Positions 16,697 through 25,884 of a stretch of DNA of 64,000 bases are shown here, piece after piece. The position numbers and the translations under genes are program-made. The notes under the pieces were generated by a model. That model saw nothing but the letters and a program-made list of their open reading frames with translations. It did not search any database and was not told where the DNA came from. Source of the DNA: Microbacterium sp. SA39 (lineage in GTDB: Bacteria; Actinomycetota; Actinomycetes; Actinomycetales; Microbacteriaceae); assembly GCF_000967865.1 (NCBI RefSeq), contig NZ_JXRU01000032.1:167297-231296 (forward strand), written 5' to 3'. The stretch's first letter is position 1. Each line of letters opens with the position of its first letter.

Positions 16697-18237
16697 GGCT
16701 CGCGCTGCTGGTCGGATCGCTGCGCGGCGAACGCCGGGTCCGGACTCTGGTCACGTTGCTCGCCGTCATCGCCATCACCGTCGTCGTCTGCCTTGCCGTC
16801 TTCAGTCTTGCCGGCGCACCGGTGCCTGTCGCGCGTGCGGTCACGGTACTCGGGGGAGCAGCTCTCCTCCTCGGCTTCCTCGTCGGGCCGATCCTGGTCG
16901 GCGCCGTCGACCAGCTCGATCCGCGACGATTCGCCGTCTTCGGTGTGGACGAGCGGCGGATGCCCTGGGTGCTCACGCTCGCGGCATTCGTCAGCGTGCC
17001 GAGTCTCGCTCTGCTCGCTGTGTACATCAGCGTCTGCATCGTCGCCATCCGGCTGGGAGCGCCCTGGCCACTGGCCGTGCTGATGACGATCATCGGCGTG
17101 GTCACGACCGTGCTCATGGCACGCGTCGGCATGGCCGTGAACGCCCTGCTGCTTCCCGAGCGTCGATCGCGAGAGCTGACCGCTCTCTTCGCGCTGGCCA
17201 TCATCGTGATCGCGTTCCCGGTCGCCGTTTTCGTCGCCTCCCTGCGCTGGGATGGACATGTCCCCGAATCGCTGGCCGCGCTGTCCACCACCTTCGGCTT
17301 CACGCCGCTCGCGGCGGCACCGGGCTTCCTGTTCGACGTCGCGGCCCACGCGACGTCGACGGCGTGGACCAGCGGAATCGTCGCGGTCGTCACGGCCCTG
17401 CTGCTCTGGGTGCTGTGGGCCTGGCTCGTGCGCCGACTGCTGACGACCACCGAGCGCCCCGTCGCCGCCCGGGAACGGACGGGCCTCGGCTGGTTCGGGT
17501 TGCTCCCTTCCAACGCCTTCGGCGCGATCGCGGCACGGAGCCTCGTGTACTGGTCACGCGACCGCCGCTACATCATGAACGTCATCGTGGTGCCGGTCGC
17601 CGGCGTCCTCACGGTTCTGCCGCTGATCGTCGCCGGAGTGCCCGTAGAGATCGCGGCGCTCGTGCCCGTGCCGGTGATGGCGCTGTTCTTCGGATGGCTG
17701 CCGCACAACGACGTCGCGTACGACTCCACAGCTCTCTGGACGCATGTGGCGAGCGGTATCCGTGGACTCCCCGACCGTCTCGGCCGACTCGTGCCCGTGC
17801 TCCTGGTGGCGATCCCCGTGCTCGCGATCGCCGTGCCACTCACACTGCTCCTGATCGGCGACTGGCGACTGCTGCTGCCGCTCACGGGTCTGGCCGCGAG
17901 CCTGCTGTTCGCCGCCCTCGGTATCTCCAGCATCGTCTCGGTCGTGGCGCCGTACGCGGTGTCGCGTCCCGGCGACAGTCCGTTCCAGCAGCCGCAGCGG
18001 CCGACATCCCGCGGGACGTACGGACCGGCGGCAGCCTTCCTCGGAGCCATGCTGCTGAGCCTTCCCACCGCGTGGCTGTTCGGCGCGACGATCGTCGCGG
18101 GCGATTCCTACGCGCCCGCTGCATTCTGGGTCGGGCTTCTCTCGGGCCTCGTCGTGCTCTGGGTCGGCGCGGTCATCGGCGGCCGCATCTTCGAGCGCAG
18201 CGGAGAGCGGCTGATGGAGTTCGTCGAGACCGCATGA
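16672..18237 (+). CDS. ABC transporter permease
   Basis: The protein of about 521 residues has roughly 12 hydrophobic segments and no soluble domain. Examples are LVTLLAVIAITVVVCLAVF near the N-terminus and LLSGLVVLWVGAVIGGRIFE at the C-terminus. Its GTG start lies inside the end of the ATPase gene (25-base overlap in another frame), which makes the two a coupled exporter pair. The substrate is unknown. The basic segment YWSRDRRYIMNVIVVPVAG is a typical cytoplasmic loop followed by a membrane helix. Confidence 0.8.
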   Translation: MAAHVLRLRLALLVGSLRGERRVRTLVTLLAVIAITVVVCLAVFSLAGAPVPVARAVTVLGGAALLLGFLVGPILVGAVDQLDPRRFAVFGVDERRMPWVLTLAAFVSVPSLALLAVYISVCIVAIRLGAPWPLAVLMTIIGVVTTVLMARVGMAVNALLLPERRSRELTALFALAIIVIAFPVAVFVASLRWDGHVPESLAALSTTFGFTPLAAAPGFLFDVAAHATSTAWTSGIVAVVTALLLWVLWAWLVRRLLTTTERPVAARERTGLGWFGLLPSNAFGAIAARSLVYWSRDRRYIMNVIVVPVAGVLTVLPLIVAGVPVEIAALVPVPVMALFFGWLPHNDVAYDSTALWTHVASGIRGLPDRLGRLVPVLLVAIPVLAIAVPLTLLLIGDWRLLLPLTGLAASLLFAALGISSIVSVVAPYAVSRPGDSPFQQPQRPTSRGTYGPAAAFLGAMLLSLPTAWLFGATIVAGDSYAPAAFWVGLLSGLVVLWVGAVIGGRIFERSGERLMEFVETA

Positions 18238-18277
18238 CGACCGCCCGCGCGGGCACCGACGCAGCTAGACTCACGGG

Positions 18278-18544
18278 ATGAGTACTCCGCTGGACAGCCC
18301 CGATCAGGGCGGCGTGGCAACGCTTGATCGCGAACTGGAAGAGCTCCTCCGCGAGGAGAATCTCGAACCGGGCGACCATGAGCGCTTCTCGCATTACGTG
18401 AAGAAGGACAAGATCCTCGAGTCGGCGATCACCGGCAAACCGGTGCGCGCGCTGTGCGGCAAGAAGTGGACGCCGGGTCGCGACCCGGAGAAGTTCCCCA
18501 TCTGCCCCACGTGCAAGGAGATCTACGAGTCGATGATCAGCTGA
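18278..18544 (+). CDS. DUF3039 domain protein
   Basis: This 88-residue actinobacterial protein of unknown function contains HYVKKDKILESAITGKPVRA, then LCGKKWTPGRDPEKFPICPT and CKEIYESM. Two C-x-G and C-x-x-C elements form a probable zinc-binding fold. TAGACT six bases before the ATG supports the start and a leaderless mRNA. It converges on pncB; I recall DUF3039 near nicotinate phosphoribosyltransferase and glutamate racemase genes in other actinobacteria. Confidence 0.88.
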   Translation: MSTPLDSPDQGGVATLDRELEELLREENLEPGDHERFSHYVKKDKILESAITGKPVRALCGKKWTPGRDPEKFPICPTCKEIYESMIS

Positions 18545-18545
18545 T

Positions 18546-18570
18546 CTTCGTCTCGCTGCGCTCGCTCGGG
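18546..18570. repeat. Half copy of the REP-like palindrome
   Basis: CTTCGTCTCGCTGCGCTCGC and the following bases match the left arm of the palindrome at 2659-2690 with one mismatch over 22 bases, but no opposing arm follows. It sits between the convergent DUF3039 and pncB genes. Confidence 0.6.
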
Positions 18571-18577
18571 AACCGCG

Positions 18578-19903
18578 TCAGGTCGCCTCGACGTACACCG
18601 TGGGGATCGCCGGGTCCGACTTGCTGAGAGCGAGCGCCCGCACCGGGAGTTCCTCGCGCACGCGCAGGTGATGCGCCCGGGCGGATGCCGTTCCCTCGAC
18701 GCCCTCGTGTGCCGTGTCGATGTCGCCCGCCTCGACGAACGTCATCTGCAGCGGGCGTCCGTCCGGGTGCTCGGACGGAGTGTCGAGCTCCTCGAAGCCG
18801 TCCGAGACCACGACGGTCTCCGCGGTCGCGACGCCGTCGGACAGCGTGCGGAACGCGGCCTTGCGCCCGCCGTACGAGGCCTTGTCAATGGACGCCTTGG
18901 CGACGCCGATCCAGGCGCCGCCGGCATCCTGCCTGGCAACCAGCTTGTAGACCATGCTCGCGGTCGGGTAGCCCGAACCCGTCACGACCGACGTGCCCAC
19001 GCCGTAGGCGTCGACGGGCGATGCGGCTAGGGCAGCGATCGCGTACTCGTCGAGGTCGCTGGTCACGGTGATGCGCGTACCGGTCGCTCCGAGCTCGTCG
19101 AGCTGCGCGCGCACCTGGGCCGCGACAGTCGGCAGGTCGCCGGAGTCGATGCGCACGCCACCGAGCTCGGTCCCGGCGATCCGGATGGCGGTCTCGACCC
19201 CCGCGCGGATGTCATAGGTGTCGACGAGCAGGGTCGTGCCGGTGCCCATGCTCTCGACCTGGGCCCGGAACGCGTCTTCCTCGGTGTCGTGCAGCAGCGT
19301 CCAGGAGTGCGCGGCAGTGCCCATCGTCGGGATACCCCAGCTGCGGCCGGCCTCGAGGTTGCTGGTCGCTCCGAAGCCCGCGATGTACGCCGCGCGCGCG
19401 GCCGCGACGGCAGAGCGCTCTGCGGCGCGACGTGAGCCCATCTCGGCCAGGGGCCGCTCGCCGGCGGCGATGCTCATCCGGGTGGCGGCCGTCGCGACGG
19501 CGGAGTCGTGGTTGAGTACGCTCAGGGCGAGGGTCTCCAGCACCACTGCGTCGGCGAAGGTCCCCTCGACGGTGAGGATGGGGGACCCTGGGAAGTAGAG
19601 CTCGCCCTCGCGGTAGCCGCTGATCGATCCGGTGAAGCGATAGTTCTCGAGATACGCGAGCGAGTCGGCGTCGACGACCTGCTCGTCCCGCAGGTACCGA
19701 AGCTCGTCCTCGCCGAAGCGGAACTCGCGCAGCAGGCCGAGCAGTCGACCGGTGCCGGCCACGACGCCGAAGCGCCGTCCGCCGGACAGGCGGCGGGAGA
19801 ACAGCTCGAAGACGCTCGGCCGGAAGGCCGTGCCGTCTCGGAGCGAGGCGGCGAGCATCGTGAGCTCGTAACGATCAGTGAGCAGCGCCGTCGACGTGGT
19901 CAT
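18578..19903 (-). CDS. pncB: Nicotinate phosphoribosyltransferase
   Basis: The 441-residue enzyme makes nicotinate mononucleotide from nicotinate and PRPP in NAD salvage. LLTDRYELTMLAASLRDGTA at the N-terminus, the ELFSRRLSGGRRFGVVAG segment, MGSRRAAERSAV, GTAAHSWTLLHDTEEDAF with the catalytic histidine, and GGVRIDSGDL are family motifs. The ATG is six bases from a TAGGCT hexamer (19910-19915, minus strand). It is divergent from murI, with 37 bases between start codons. Confidence 0.93.
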   Translation of the reverse strand: MTTSTALLTDRYELTMLAASLRDGTAFRPSVFELFSRRLSGGRRFGVVAGTGRLLGLLREFRFGEDELRYLRDEQVVDADSLAYLENYRFTGSISGYREGELYFPGSPILTVEGTFADAVVLETLALSVLNHDSAVATAATRMSIAAGERPLAEMGSRRAAERSAVAAARAAYIAGFGATSNLEAGRSWGIPTMGTAAHSWTLLHDTEEDAFRAQVESMGTGTTLLVDTYDIRAGVETAIRIAGTELGGVRIDSGDLPTVAAQVRAQLDELGATGTRITVTSDLDEYAIAALAASPVDAYGVGTSVVTGSGYPTASMVYKLVARQDAGGAWIGVAKASIDKASYGGRKAAFRTLSDGVATAETVVVSDGFEELDTPSEHPDGRPLQMTFVEAGDIDTAHEGVEGTASARAHHLRVREELPVRALALSKSDPAIPTVYVEAT

Positions 19904-19909
19904 GCGCTC

Positions 19910-19932
19910 AGCCTAGCGAGGGCCGGTAGGCT
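19910..19932. promoter_or_regulatory. Divergent leaderless -10 elements for pncB and murI
   Basis: TAGGCT on the minus strand (19910-19915) is six bases before pncB, and TAGGCT on the plus strand (19927-19932) is eight bases before murI. Only 11 bases separate the two hexamers, so the promoters overlap and their -35 regions would lie inside the opposite genes. Confidence 0.5.
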
Positions 19933-19940
19933 GGGGACTC

Positions 19941-20777
19941 ATGAACGACGCGCCGATCGGGATCTTCGACTCCGGTGTCGGCGGGCTCACGGTGGCCAGG
20001 GCCATCCGCGCCCAGCTGCCCCGCGAATCGTTCGTGTACATCGGTGACACGGCTCACTCGCCCTACGGCCCGAAGCCCATCGCCGACGTGCGCCGCTACG
20101 CGCTGGAAGTGCTCGACACGCTGGTCGACCAGGGCGTCAAGATGCTCGTGATCGCCTGCAACACGGCATCCTCCGCCATGCTGCGCGATGCGCGCGAGCG
20201 CTACGACATCCCCGTGGTCGAGGTGATCGGACCCGCCGTGCGCCGCGCCGTGTCGACGACGCGCAACGGCCGGGTCGGCGTGATCGGCACGGTCGGCACG
20301 ATCGGTTCCCGGGCGTACCAGGACATGCTCGAGGTCAACGAGCGCCTGCAGGTGTTCACTGCCGCGGCGCCGCGGTTCGTCGAGTTCGTGGAAGCGGGGA
20401 TCACCGGGACCCCCGAGGTCCTCGCCGTGGCGGAGGAGTACCTTGCTCCGCTGAGGGATGCCGGCGTCGACACGCTCGTACTCGGCTGCACCCACTACCC
20501 GTTCCTCCGTGGCGCGATCAGCTATGTCATGGGGGAGGGCGTCACGCTCGTCTCCAGCGACGACGAGACGGCCGGCGACGTCTATCGTCAGCTCGTCCGC
20601 GGTGATCTGCTGGCTCCGCCGGACGCCACGGCCACCTACGTCTACGAGGCCACCGGCGCATCCGCCGACGAGTTCACGGCGCTCGCGAACCGTCTGATGG
20701 GCCGCGAGGTCCGCGATGTGCAGCTCGTGCAGACCGGTGTCATCACGCTTCCCGAATCCCTCTCCGAATCGCGCTGA
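19941..20777 (+). CDS. murI: Glutamate racemase
   Basis: It converts L- to D-glutamate for peptidoglycan. The 278-residue protein has [13 protein letters not shown] at the N-terminus, [10 protein letters not shown] with Cys73 and [11 protein letters not shown] with Cys183, the two catalytic cysteines, plus [11 protein letters not shown] for substrate binding. Length is normal. It begins the murI-rph-rdgB operon, with 33 bases to rph, an order common in actinobacteria. Confidence 0.96.
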   Translation: MNDAPIGIFDSGVGGLTVARAIRAQLPRESFVYIGDTAHSPYGPKPIADVRRYALEVLDTLVDQGVKMLVIACNTASSAMLRDARERYDIPVVEVIGPAVRRAVSTTRNGRVGVIGTVGTIGSRAYQDMLEVNERLQVFTAAAPRFVEFVEAGITGTPEVLAVAEEYLAPLRDAGVDTLVLGCTHYPFLRGAISYVMGEGVTLVSSDDETAGDVYRQLVRGDLLAPPDATATYVYEATGASADEFTALANRLMGREVRDVQLVQTGVITLPESLSESR

Positions 20778-20810
20778 GCCGATTCGGCCACCCCCACCCG
20801 AAAGAAGCAC

Positions 20811-21557
20811 ATGACCGATATCGTCCGCGCCGACGGCCGCTCCACCGACCAGCTCCGCGAGATCACCATCGAGCGCGGCTGGAGCGCGCACGCGGAGGGC
20901 TCCGCGCTGATCAGCTTCGGCGGCACGAAGGTGCTGTGCACGGCATCCTTCACCAACGGCGTGCCCCGCTGGCTGACCGGCAAGGGCAAGGGGTGGGTCA
21001 CGGCCGAGTACTCGATGCTGCCGCGCGCCACGAACAGCCGCAACGATCGTGAGAGCGTCAAGGGCCGTATCGGCGGTCGCACGCATGAGATCTCGCGTCT
21101 CATCGGTCGCGCACTGCGCGCGGTCGTCGACACCAAGGCTCTCGGAGAGAACACGATCGTCATCGACTGCGACGTGCTGCAGGCCGACGGCGGCACCCGC
21201 ACCGCGGCGATCACCGGGGCGTACGTCGCCCTTGCGGACGCGATCGAGTGGGGCCGTGAGAAGAAGTTCATCGGCAAGAACTCGACGCCGCTGCTCGATT
21301 CGGTCGCCGCGGTGTCGGTCGGCATCATCGACGGCGAGCCCATGCTCGATCTGGCATATGTCGAAGACGTGCGCGCCGAGACAGACATGAACGTGGTCGT
21401 CACGGGCCGAGGCCTGTTCGTCGAGGTGCAGGGCACCGCCGAGGGAGCGCCGTTCGACAAGCGCGAGCTGGATGCGCTGCTCGAGCTCGGTCTCGCCGGC
21501 TGCGCCGACCTCAAGGATCAGCAGCTGGCCGCCCTGGCCGCCACGACGGACGCGTGA
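20811..21557 (+). CDS. rph: Ribonuclease PH
   Basis: This phosphorolytic 3' exoribonuclease trims tRNA precursors. The 248-residue sequence has the family landmarks [20 protein letters not shown] near the N-terminus, [20 protein letters not shown], then [10 protein letters not shown], and [18 protein letters not shown], which form the phosphate-binding and catalytic surface. A ribosome-binding site (GAAAGAAG) precedes the ATG. Its stop overlaps rdgB. Confidence 0.96.
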   Translation: MTDIVRADGRSTDQLREITIERGWSAHAEGSALISFGGTKVLCTASFTNGVPRWLTGKGKGWVTAEYSMLPRATNSRNDRESVKGRIGGRTHEISRLIGRALRAVVDTKALGENTIVIDCDVLQADGGTRTAAITGAYVALADAIEWGREKKFIGKNSTPLLDSVAAVSVGIIDGEPMLDLAYVEDVRAETDMNVVVTGRGLFVEVQGTAEGAPFDKRELDALLELGLAGCADLKDQQLAALAATTDA

Positions 21558-22153
21558 CGATGAAGGTCGTCCTCGCGACCCACAATCCGCACAAGGTGAC
21601 GGAGTTCCAGCAGATCGTCCGAGACACGCGCCCCGACTTGGAGATCGTCGCCTACGACGGTCCGGAGCCGGTTGAGGACGGGGCGACGTTCGCCGAGAAC
21701 GCGCTGATCAAGGCCCGCGCGGCGGCTGCCCATACCGGGTTGGCCGCGCTGGCGGACGACTCGGGGATCTGCGTCGACGTGCTCGGTGGATCGCCCGGCG
21801 TGTTCTCCGCCTACTGGGCGGGTCAGAAGAAGGATGCCGCAGCGAACCTCGAGCTGCTGCTCGATCAACTCCGTGACGTCGCGGACCCGCACCGCTCCGC
21901 TCATTTCACCTCGACGATCGCGCTCGTGACGCCGGAGGGTCGGGAAGAGGTGGTCGAGGGGCTCTGGCCGGGACGGCTCGCGCGCGAGGCATCCGGCGGC
22001 GCAGGATTCGGCTACGACCCGATCTTCGTGCCGGACGGTCAGCCCGACGGCGCGCAGCGCACGGTGGGCGAGTTCACGGCCGAGGAGAAGCAGGCGCAGT
22101 CGCATCGGGCGCGAGCCTTTGCAGCGCTGGTGCCCCTGCTGACCGAGCTCTGA
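21554..22153 (+). CDS. rdgB: XTP/dITP diphosphatase (RdgB/HAM1)
   Basis: It removes non-canonical purine NTPs (XTP, ITP) so they are not built into DNA. Motifs are [42 protein letters not shown], and [15 protein letters not shown]. The GTG at 21554 overlaps the rph stop (GTGA). An ATG two codons on (21560) is an equally good start, giving 197 residues. Confidence 0.95.
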   Translation: MTMKVVLATHNPHKVTEFQQIVRDTRPDLEIVAYDGPEPVEDGATFAENALIKARAAAAHTGLAALADDSGICVDVLGGSPGVFSAYWAGQKKDAAANLELLLDQLRDVADPHRSAHFTSTIALVTPEGREEVVEGLWPGRLAREASGGAGFGYDPIFVPDGQPDGAQRTVGEFTAEEKQAQSHRARAFAALVPLLTEL

Positions 22154-22170
22154 CCGGGCGGATGCTCAAG

Positions 22171-22208
22171 CACTACGCGTGACGTACTACACCAGTAGTG
22201 GTTAATTT
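22171..22208 (+). promoter_or_regulatory. Promoter region with nested inverted repeats before the DHFR-like gene
   Basis: ACTAC-acca-GTAGT (22186-22199) is a short perfect palindrome, and CACTAC (22171-22176) is also complementary to GTAGTG (22195-22200). TAATTT (22203-22208) lies six bases before the downstream ATG and is a good leaderless -10. An operator overlapping the promoter is plausible. Confidence 0.4.
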
Positions 22209-22214
22209 CGACGC

Positions 22215-22787
22215 ATGCGAGAACTGACCTATCACATCGGCGTGACCCTCGACGGCTTCATCGCCGGGCCGCAGGACGAGGTCGATTTCTTTCCGGTGAC
22301 TCCCGCTTTCGCCGAGACCCTGGGAACCGATCTCGCCGACATCCAGCCGTCCCACGTGCGTGCGGAGCGCGGTGCGGATGCTCCCGTGACCCGTTTCGAC
22401 ACGGTCGTCATGGGGCGCCGCACCTACGAGCCCGCGCTGCAGGTGGGGATCACCGACCCGTATGCACACCTGCGCACGATCGTGTTCAGCACCACGCTCG
22501 ATGACCCGGCCGTCGCCAACGTCGAGATCGTCCGGACCGACCCGGTGACACGCGTGCGCGAGCTGAAAGCAGAGGACGGACTCGGCATCTACCTCGCCGG
22601 CGGTGCCGGACTCGCGGGCGCGCTGATCGACGAGTTCGATCTACTGATCGTGAAGAAGTACCCGCTCATCGCCGGTGACGGCATTCCGATGGCGAGACAC
22701 CCATTCGCTCCGAGGCTGTTCGATCTCGACGAGGCTCGAACCTTCGACAACGGCTGCGTCGTGCTGGAGTACACGCGGTCCCGGTGA
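22215..22787 (+). CDS. Dihydrofolate reductase family protein (RibD C-terminal-like)
   Basis: The 190-residue single-domain protein begins RELTYHIGVTLDGFIAGP, the pattern of the RibD-C/YwjB-like branch of the DHFR superfamily. It continues with DTVVMGRRTYEPALQVG and IYLAGGAGLAGALIDEFDLL, both NADPH-binding elements. It is probably an NADPH-dependent reductase, but not necessarily acting on dihydrofolate or in riboflavin synthesis. It stands alone behind its own promoter. Confidence 0.82.
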   Translation: MRELTYHIGVTLDGFIAGPQDEVDFFPVTPAFAETLGTDLADIQPSHVRAERGADAPVTRFDTVVMGRRTYEPALQVGITDPYAHLRTIVFSTTLDDPAVANVEIVRTDPVTRVRELKAEDGLGIYLAGGAGLAGALIDEFDLLIVKKYPLIAGDGIPMARHPFAPRLFDLDEARTFDNGCVVLEYTRSR

Positions 22788-22873
22788 CGGCGCGCGTGAA
22801 GGTGAGAATCGTTACCCTTCCCGACTAGTCGGAACCGCCGTCCGGGCATGCCCGCCCGGTCTAGCCTGAAGGC

Positions 22874-23794
22874 ATGCACGATCACGCGCCCGCCGCCGGC
22901 GGCATCCGCTCTGCGAGCAGCAGACGCCTCCTGGCGATCTCGCTGTCGCTGACGGCGACCGTGATGGTGGTGCAGATCGTCGGAGCCGTGCTCACCGGTT
23001 CGCTCGCGCTTCTCGCGGATGCCGCCCACATGTTCACGGATGCCTCGGCATTGGTCATCGCGCTCATCGCGGCATCCGTCGCCGCCCGTCCGGCCGACGA
23101 CCGGCGCACGTTCGGGTATCAGCGTGCCGAGGTGTTCGGCGCGCTGATCAACGCCGTGATCCTGATCGCGCTGGCCGCGTGGGTCGCGGTCGAGGGCATC
23201 AGCCGTCTGGTGAACCCGGGCGACGTCGAGGTCGCCGGCGGCCTGATGCTCGTCGTCGCCGTCGTGGGTCTGTTCGCCAACGCGGTCTCGATGTGGCTGC
23301 TGAGCCGGGCGCAGCGTACGAGCATCAACGTGCGCGGCGCCTACCTCGAGGTGATGGGTGATCTGATCGGCTCGGTCGCCGTCATCGTCGCGGCCGTCAT
23401 CATCCTCACGACCGGGTGGATGCCCGCGGATGCCGTCGCGTCACTGCTCATCGCGGCGATGATCCTCCCGCGCGCGATCACTCTGCTGCGCGAGGTGTTC
23501 TCGGTCCTCTCCGAGTCCGCACCGAAGGGCACGGCGGTCAGCGAGATCCGCACCCACCTGCTCGGCTATGAGGGCGTGATCGGCGTGCACGATGTGCACG
23601 TCTGGCAGCTGACCCGCGGAGCGCCCGTCTTCACGGCACACGTCAGCGTGGACCCGCTGCTGATCGCCGACGGACGCTCGGCGCGATTGCTCTCCGAGAT
23701 GCAGGCGTGCCTCGCCGATCACTTCGATGTCGAGCACTCGACGTTCCAGATCGAGCCGGCCGAGCAGTCGGACTGCGCACCGCACCACGCGTGA
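22874..23794 (+). CDS. Cation diffusion facilitator family metal transporter
   Basis: The 306-residue protein has six transmembrane segments (residues about 18 to 195) followed by a cytoplasmic domain. It should export Zn2+ or a related divalent metal against protons. The transmembrane-2 site LLADAAHMFTDA has the expected HxxxD. The transmembrane-5 site reads AYLEVMGDLIGS, with Glu where zinc transporters usually have His. Histidines at both ends (MHDHAP and APHHA) may bind metal. TAGCCT six bases before the ATG marks the start. Confidence 0.9.
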   Translation: MHDHAPAAGGIRSASSRRLLAISLSLTATVMVVQIVGAVLTGSLALLADAAHMFTDASALVIALIAASVAARPADDRRTFGYQRAEVFGALINAVILIALAAWVAVEGISRLVNPGDVEVAGGLMLVVAVVGLFANAVSMWLLSRAQRTSINVRGAYLEVMGDLIGSVAVIVAAVIILTTGWMPADAVASLLIAAMILPRAITLLREVFSVLSESAPKGTAVSEIRTHLLGYEGVIGVHDVHVWQLTRGAPVFTAHVSVDPLLIADGRSARLLSEMQACLADHFDVEHSTFQIEPAEQSDCAPHHA

Positions 23795-23797
23795 CCG

Positions 23798-25795
23798 TCA
23801 GGCCTCGACGACGATCTCCTCCGGAGTCTTGTCGGGTCGCAGCCCTCGCCAGCGGGCGTGACGCAGCACGCCGTCGGGTGTCCAGTTCGCGAACTCGACC
23901 TCGCCGACGAGCTCGGGTCGCACCCACAGTGCGTCGGAGGCGTCCGGCGCCGGGACGCCGCTCAGGGGCGCGGTCTTCACACGCAGGGGCTCGAGTCGCT
24001 CGAGCAGGTCGCGCAGGATCCGTTCGGTGAACCCCGAGCCGACTCGGCCGACGTATCGCAGGGGCCGGTGGGTCCCCGAACCCGCCGAAACGTCCGGCAC
24101 CGCGAGCAGCAGGGAGCCGAGCGTGCTCTGCCGATCACCTTTCCCCGGACGGATGCCGACGATCACCGCTTCCTGCATGAGGGTGTGCTTGAGCTTGAGC
24201 CACGCGGGTGAGCGCAGTCCCGGCCGGTAGCGCGAGGCCGGGTCCTTGACCACGACGCCCTCGAGTCCGAACTGCTCGCTGGCGCCCAGAGCGGCGTCGA
24301 CGTCATCGAAGACCGGCGGCACCTGCACCGGTGCATCCAGGTCCGCCACGAGGTCTTCGAGCAGCGTCCGCCTCTGACGGAGCGGCATCGCCGTCAGATC
24401 GTGTCCGTCGAGACGCAGCAGATCGAACAGCATGTAGACGATCGGCGTGCGCACCACTTCGCGTTCGATCTCGCGCGGACGGGTGAGGTGCATCCGGTTC
24501 TGCAGCTGCGAGAAGCTCGGTCGACCCTGTCCGTCGAAGGCGACGATCTCGCCGTCGACCACGGCATCCGTCGCCGGGAGGAACGGTGCTCCATCTGCGG
24601 TGAGCTCGGGATAGCGCGCTGTGATGTCGGTTCCGCGGCGCGCGTGCAGCAGCATCCGTCCGTCCGCCCAGGTGCCCATGGCGCGGATGCCGTCCCATTT
24701 GACCTCGGCCCACGAGGGGTCGCTGAGGGTGCGAGCGATCGCCGGGGTGCCGTTCTCGGCGAGCATCGGGGCTAGCATGGGCGCGGTCGTGGAGGCGGCG
24801 GTGCCTGACGCCGCCGCCGTGCTCCGGGCATATCGCGACGAGCGGTGCGGAGCGGAAGCCGCTGCCGCCGGGCGAGCCGCTTCCCGGGGCGCCGCCGATG
24901 GCGCCGTATCCGGCCGCAACGAGCTCAGGGGATCGATGCCCTCCGCCGCACGGGCGAGCACCTCATCGCTGTCCAGCTGCGCGAGATCAGGGTCGTCGAG
25001 CTCCTCCCACGTGCGCGGGGCGGCGACCCACGGCTGTGCGCGCCCGCGGAGCGAGTACGGCGAGATGGTCGTCTTCTTGCCGTTGTTCTGGCTCCAGTCG
25101 AGGAACACCTTGCCGCCGCGCACCGCCTTGGACATGACGCTCGTGGCGAGGTCGGGATGATCGCTCTCGATGAGCCGAGCCAGCTCCTTGACCACCGCCG
25201 AGATCTCCTGGCTCGTCTGTTCGCCGGGCAGCGCCGCGTACAGGTGGATCCCCTTGCTGCCGCTCGTGACCGGCAGTGGATCGAGACCCATGCCGCTGAG
25301 GATGCCGCGCGCGATGCGGGCGACCTCGGCGCACTGGGCGAGTCCGACGCCGGGGCCCGGATCGAGGTCGAGCACGAGCCGATCGGGTCGCCCCGGAAGC
25401 CCGTCCGGAGCGAAGCGCCACTGCGGGACGTGCAGCTCGATCGCGGCGACCTGGGCGAGCCAGACCAGCGTCGGCACGTCCTCGACGAGCGGGTAATCCT
25501 TGGGCCCGTCCGAGTGCTGAATCGCCTGACGGGGGATCCAGTCGGGAGCACCCGGCTCGAGCTGCTTCGTGAAGAACGCGTCCGCCGGGGCATCCGCTGT
25601 GCCGACGCCCTCCACCCAGCGCTTGCGGGTGACCGGGCGGCCGTCGAGGAGGGGGAGCAGGAGCGGGGCGATCGCCGAGTAGTAGGCGATGACCTCGCCT
25701 TTGGTGGTGCCGGTCTCGGGGAAGACGACCTTGTCGAGATTGGTCACGCGCAGACGCCGGCCGTCGACCTGCACGACCTGCGCTTCTCCGACCAT
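23798..25795 (-). CDS. ligD: ATP-dependent DNA ligase LigD (polymerase plus ligase domains)
   Basis: The 665-residue protein joins an N-terminal archaeo-eukaryotic primase-like polymerase domain (VTNLDKVVFPETGTTKGEVI, LVLDLDPGPGV, VTSGSKGIHLY) to a C-terminal ATP-dependent ligase with AEVKWDGIRA, catalytic Lys366, and VVDGEIVAFD and EGVVVKDPASRY motifs. An Ala/Pro-rich linker at residues 315-345 separates them. The 3'-phosphoesterase domain of three-domain LigD proteins is absent. It acts with Ku in non-homologous end joining. The ATG has TACGCT six bases upstream (25802-25807, minus strand), and ku is divergent with 89 bases between starts. Confidence 0.92.
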   Translation of the reverse strand: MVGEAQVVQVDGRRLRVTNLDKVVFPETGTTKGEVIAYYSAIAPLLLPLLDGRPVTRKRWVEGVGTADAPADAFFTKQLEPGAPDWIPRQAIQHSDGPKDYPLVEDVPTLVWLAQVAAIELHVPQWRFAPDGLPGRPDRLVLDLDPGPGVGLAQCAEVARIARGILSGMGLDPLPVTSGSKGIHLYAALPGEQTSQEISAVVKELARLIESDHPDLATSVMSKAVRGGKVFLDWSQNNGKKTTISPYSLRGRAQPWVAAPRTWEELDDPDLAQLDSDEVLARAAEGIDPLSSLRPDTAPSAAPREAARPAAAASAPHRSSRYARSTAAASGTAASTTAPMLAPMLAENGTPAIARTLSDPSWAEVKWDGIRAMGTWADGRMLLHARRGTDITARYPELTADGAPFLPATDAVVDGEIVAFDGQGRPSFSQLQNRMHLTRPREIEREVVRTPIVYMLFDLLRLDGHDLTAMPLRQRRTLLEDLVADLDAPVQVPPVFDDVDAALGASEQFGLEGVVVKDPASRYRPGLRSPAWLKLKHTLMQEAVIVGIRPGKGDRQSTLGSLLLAVPDVSAGSGTHRPLRYVGRVGSGFTERILRDLLERLEPLRVKTAPLSGVPAPDASDALWVRPELVGEVEFANWTPDGVLRHARWRGLRPDKTPEEIVVEA

Positions 25796-25884
25796 GCAGC
25801 CAGCGTAGTCAAGGGGCGGCGCCGTCCAAGAGCATGCCGTCAAGGGGCTGGCCGTGGCAGGTGCGGCTGGTGTTCACTGGTGGC

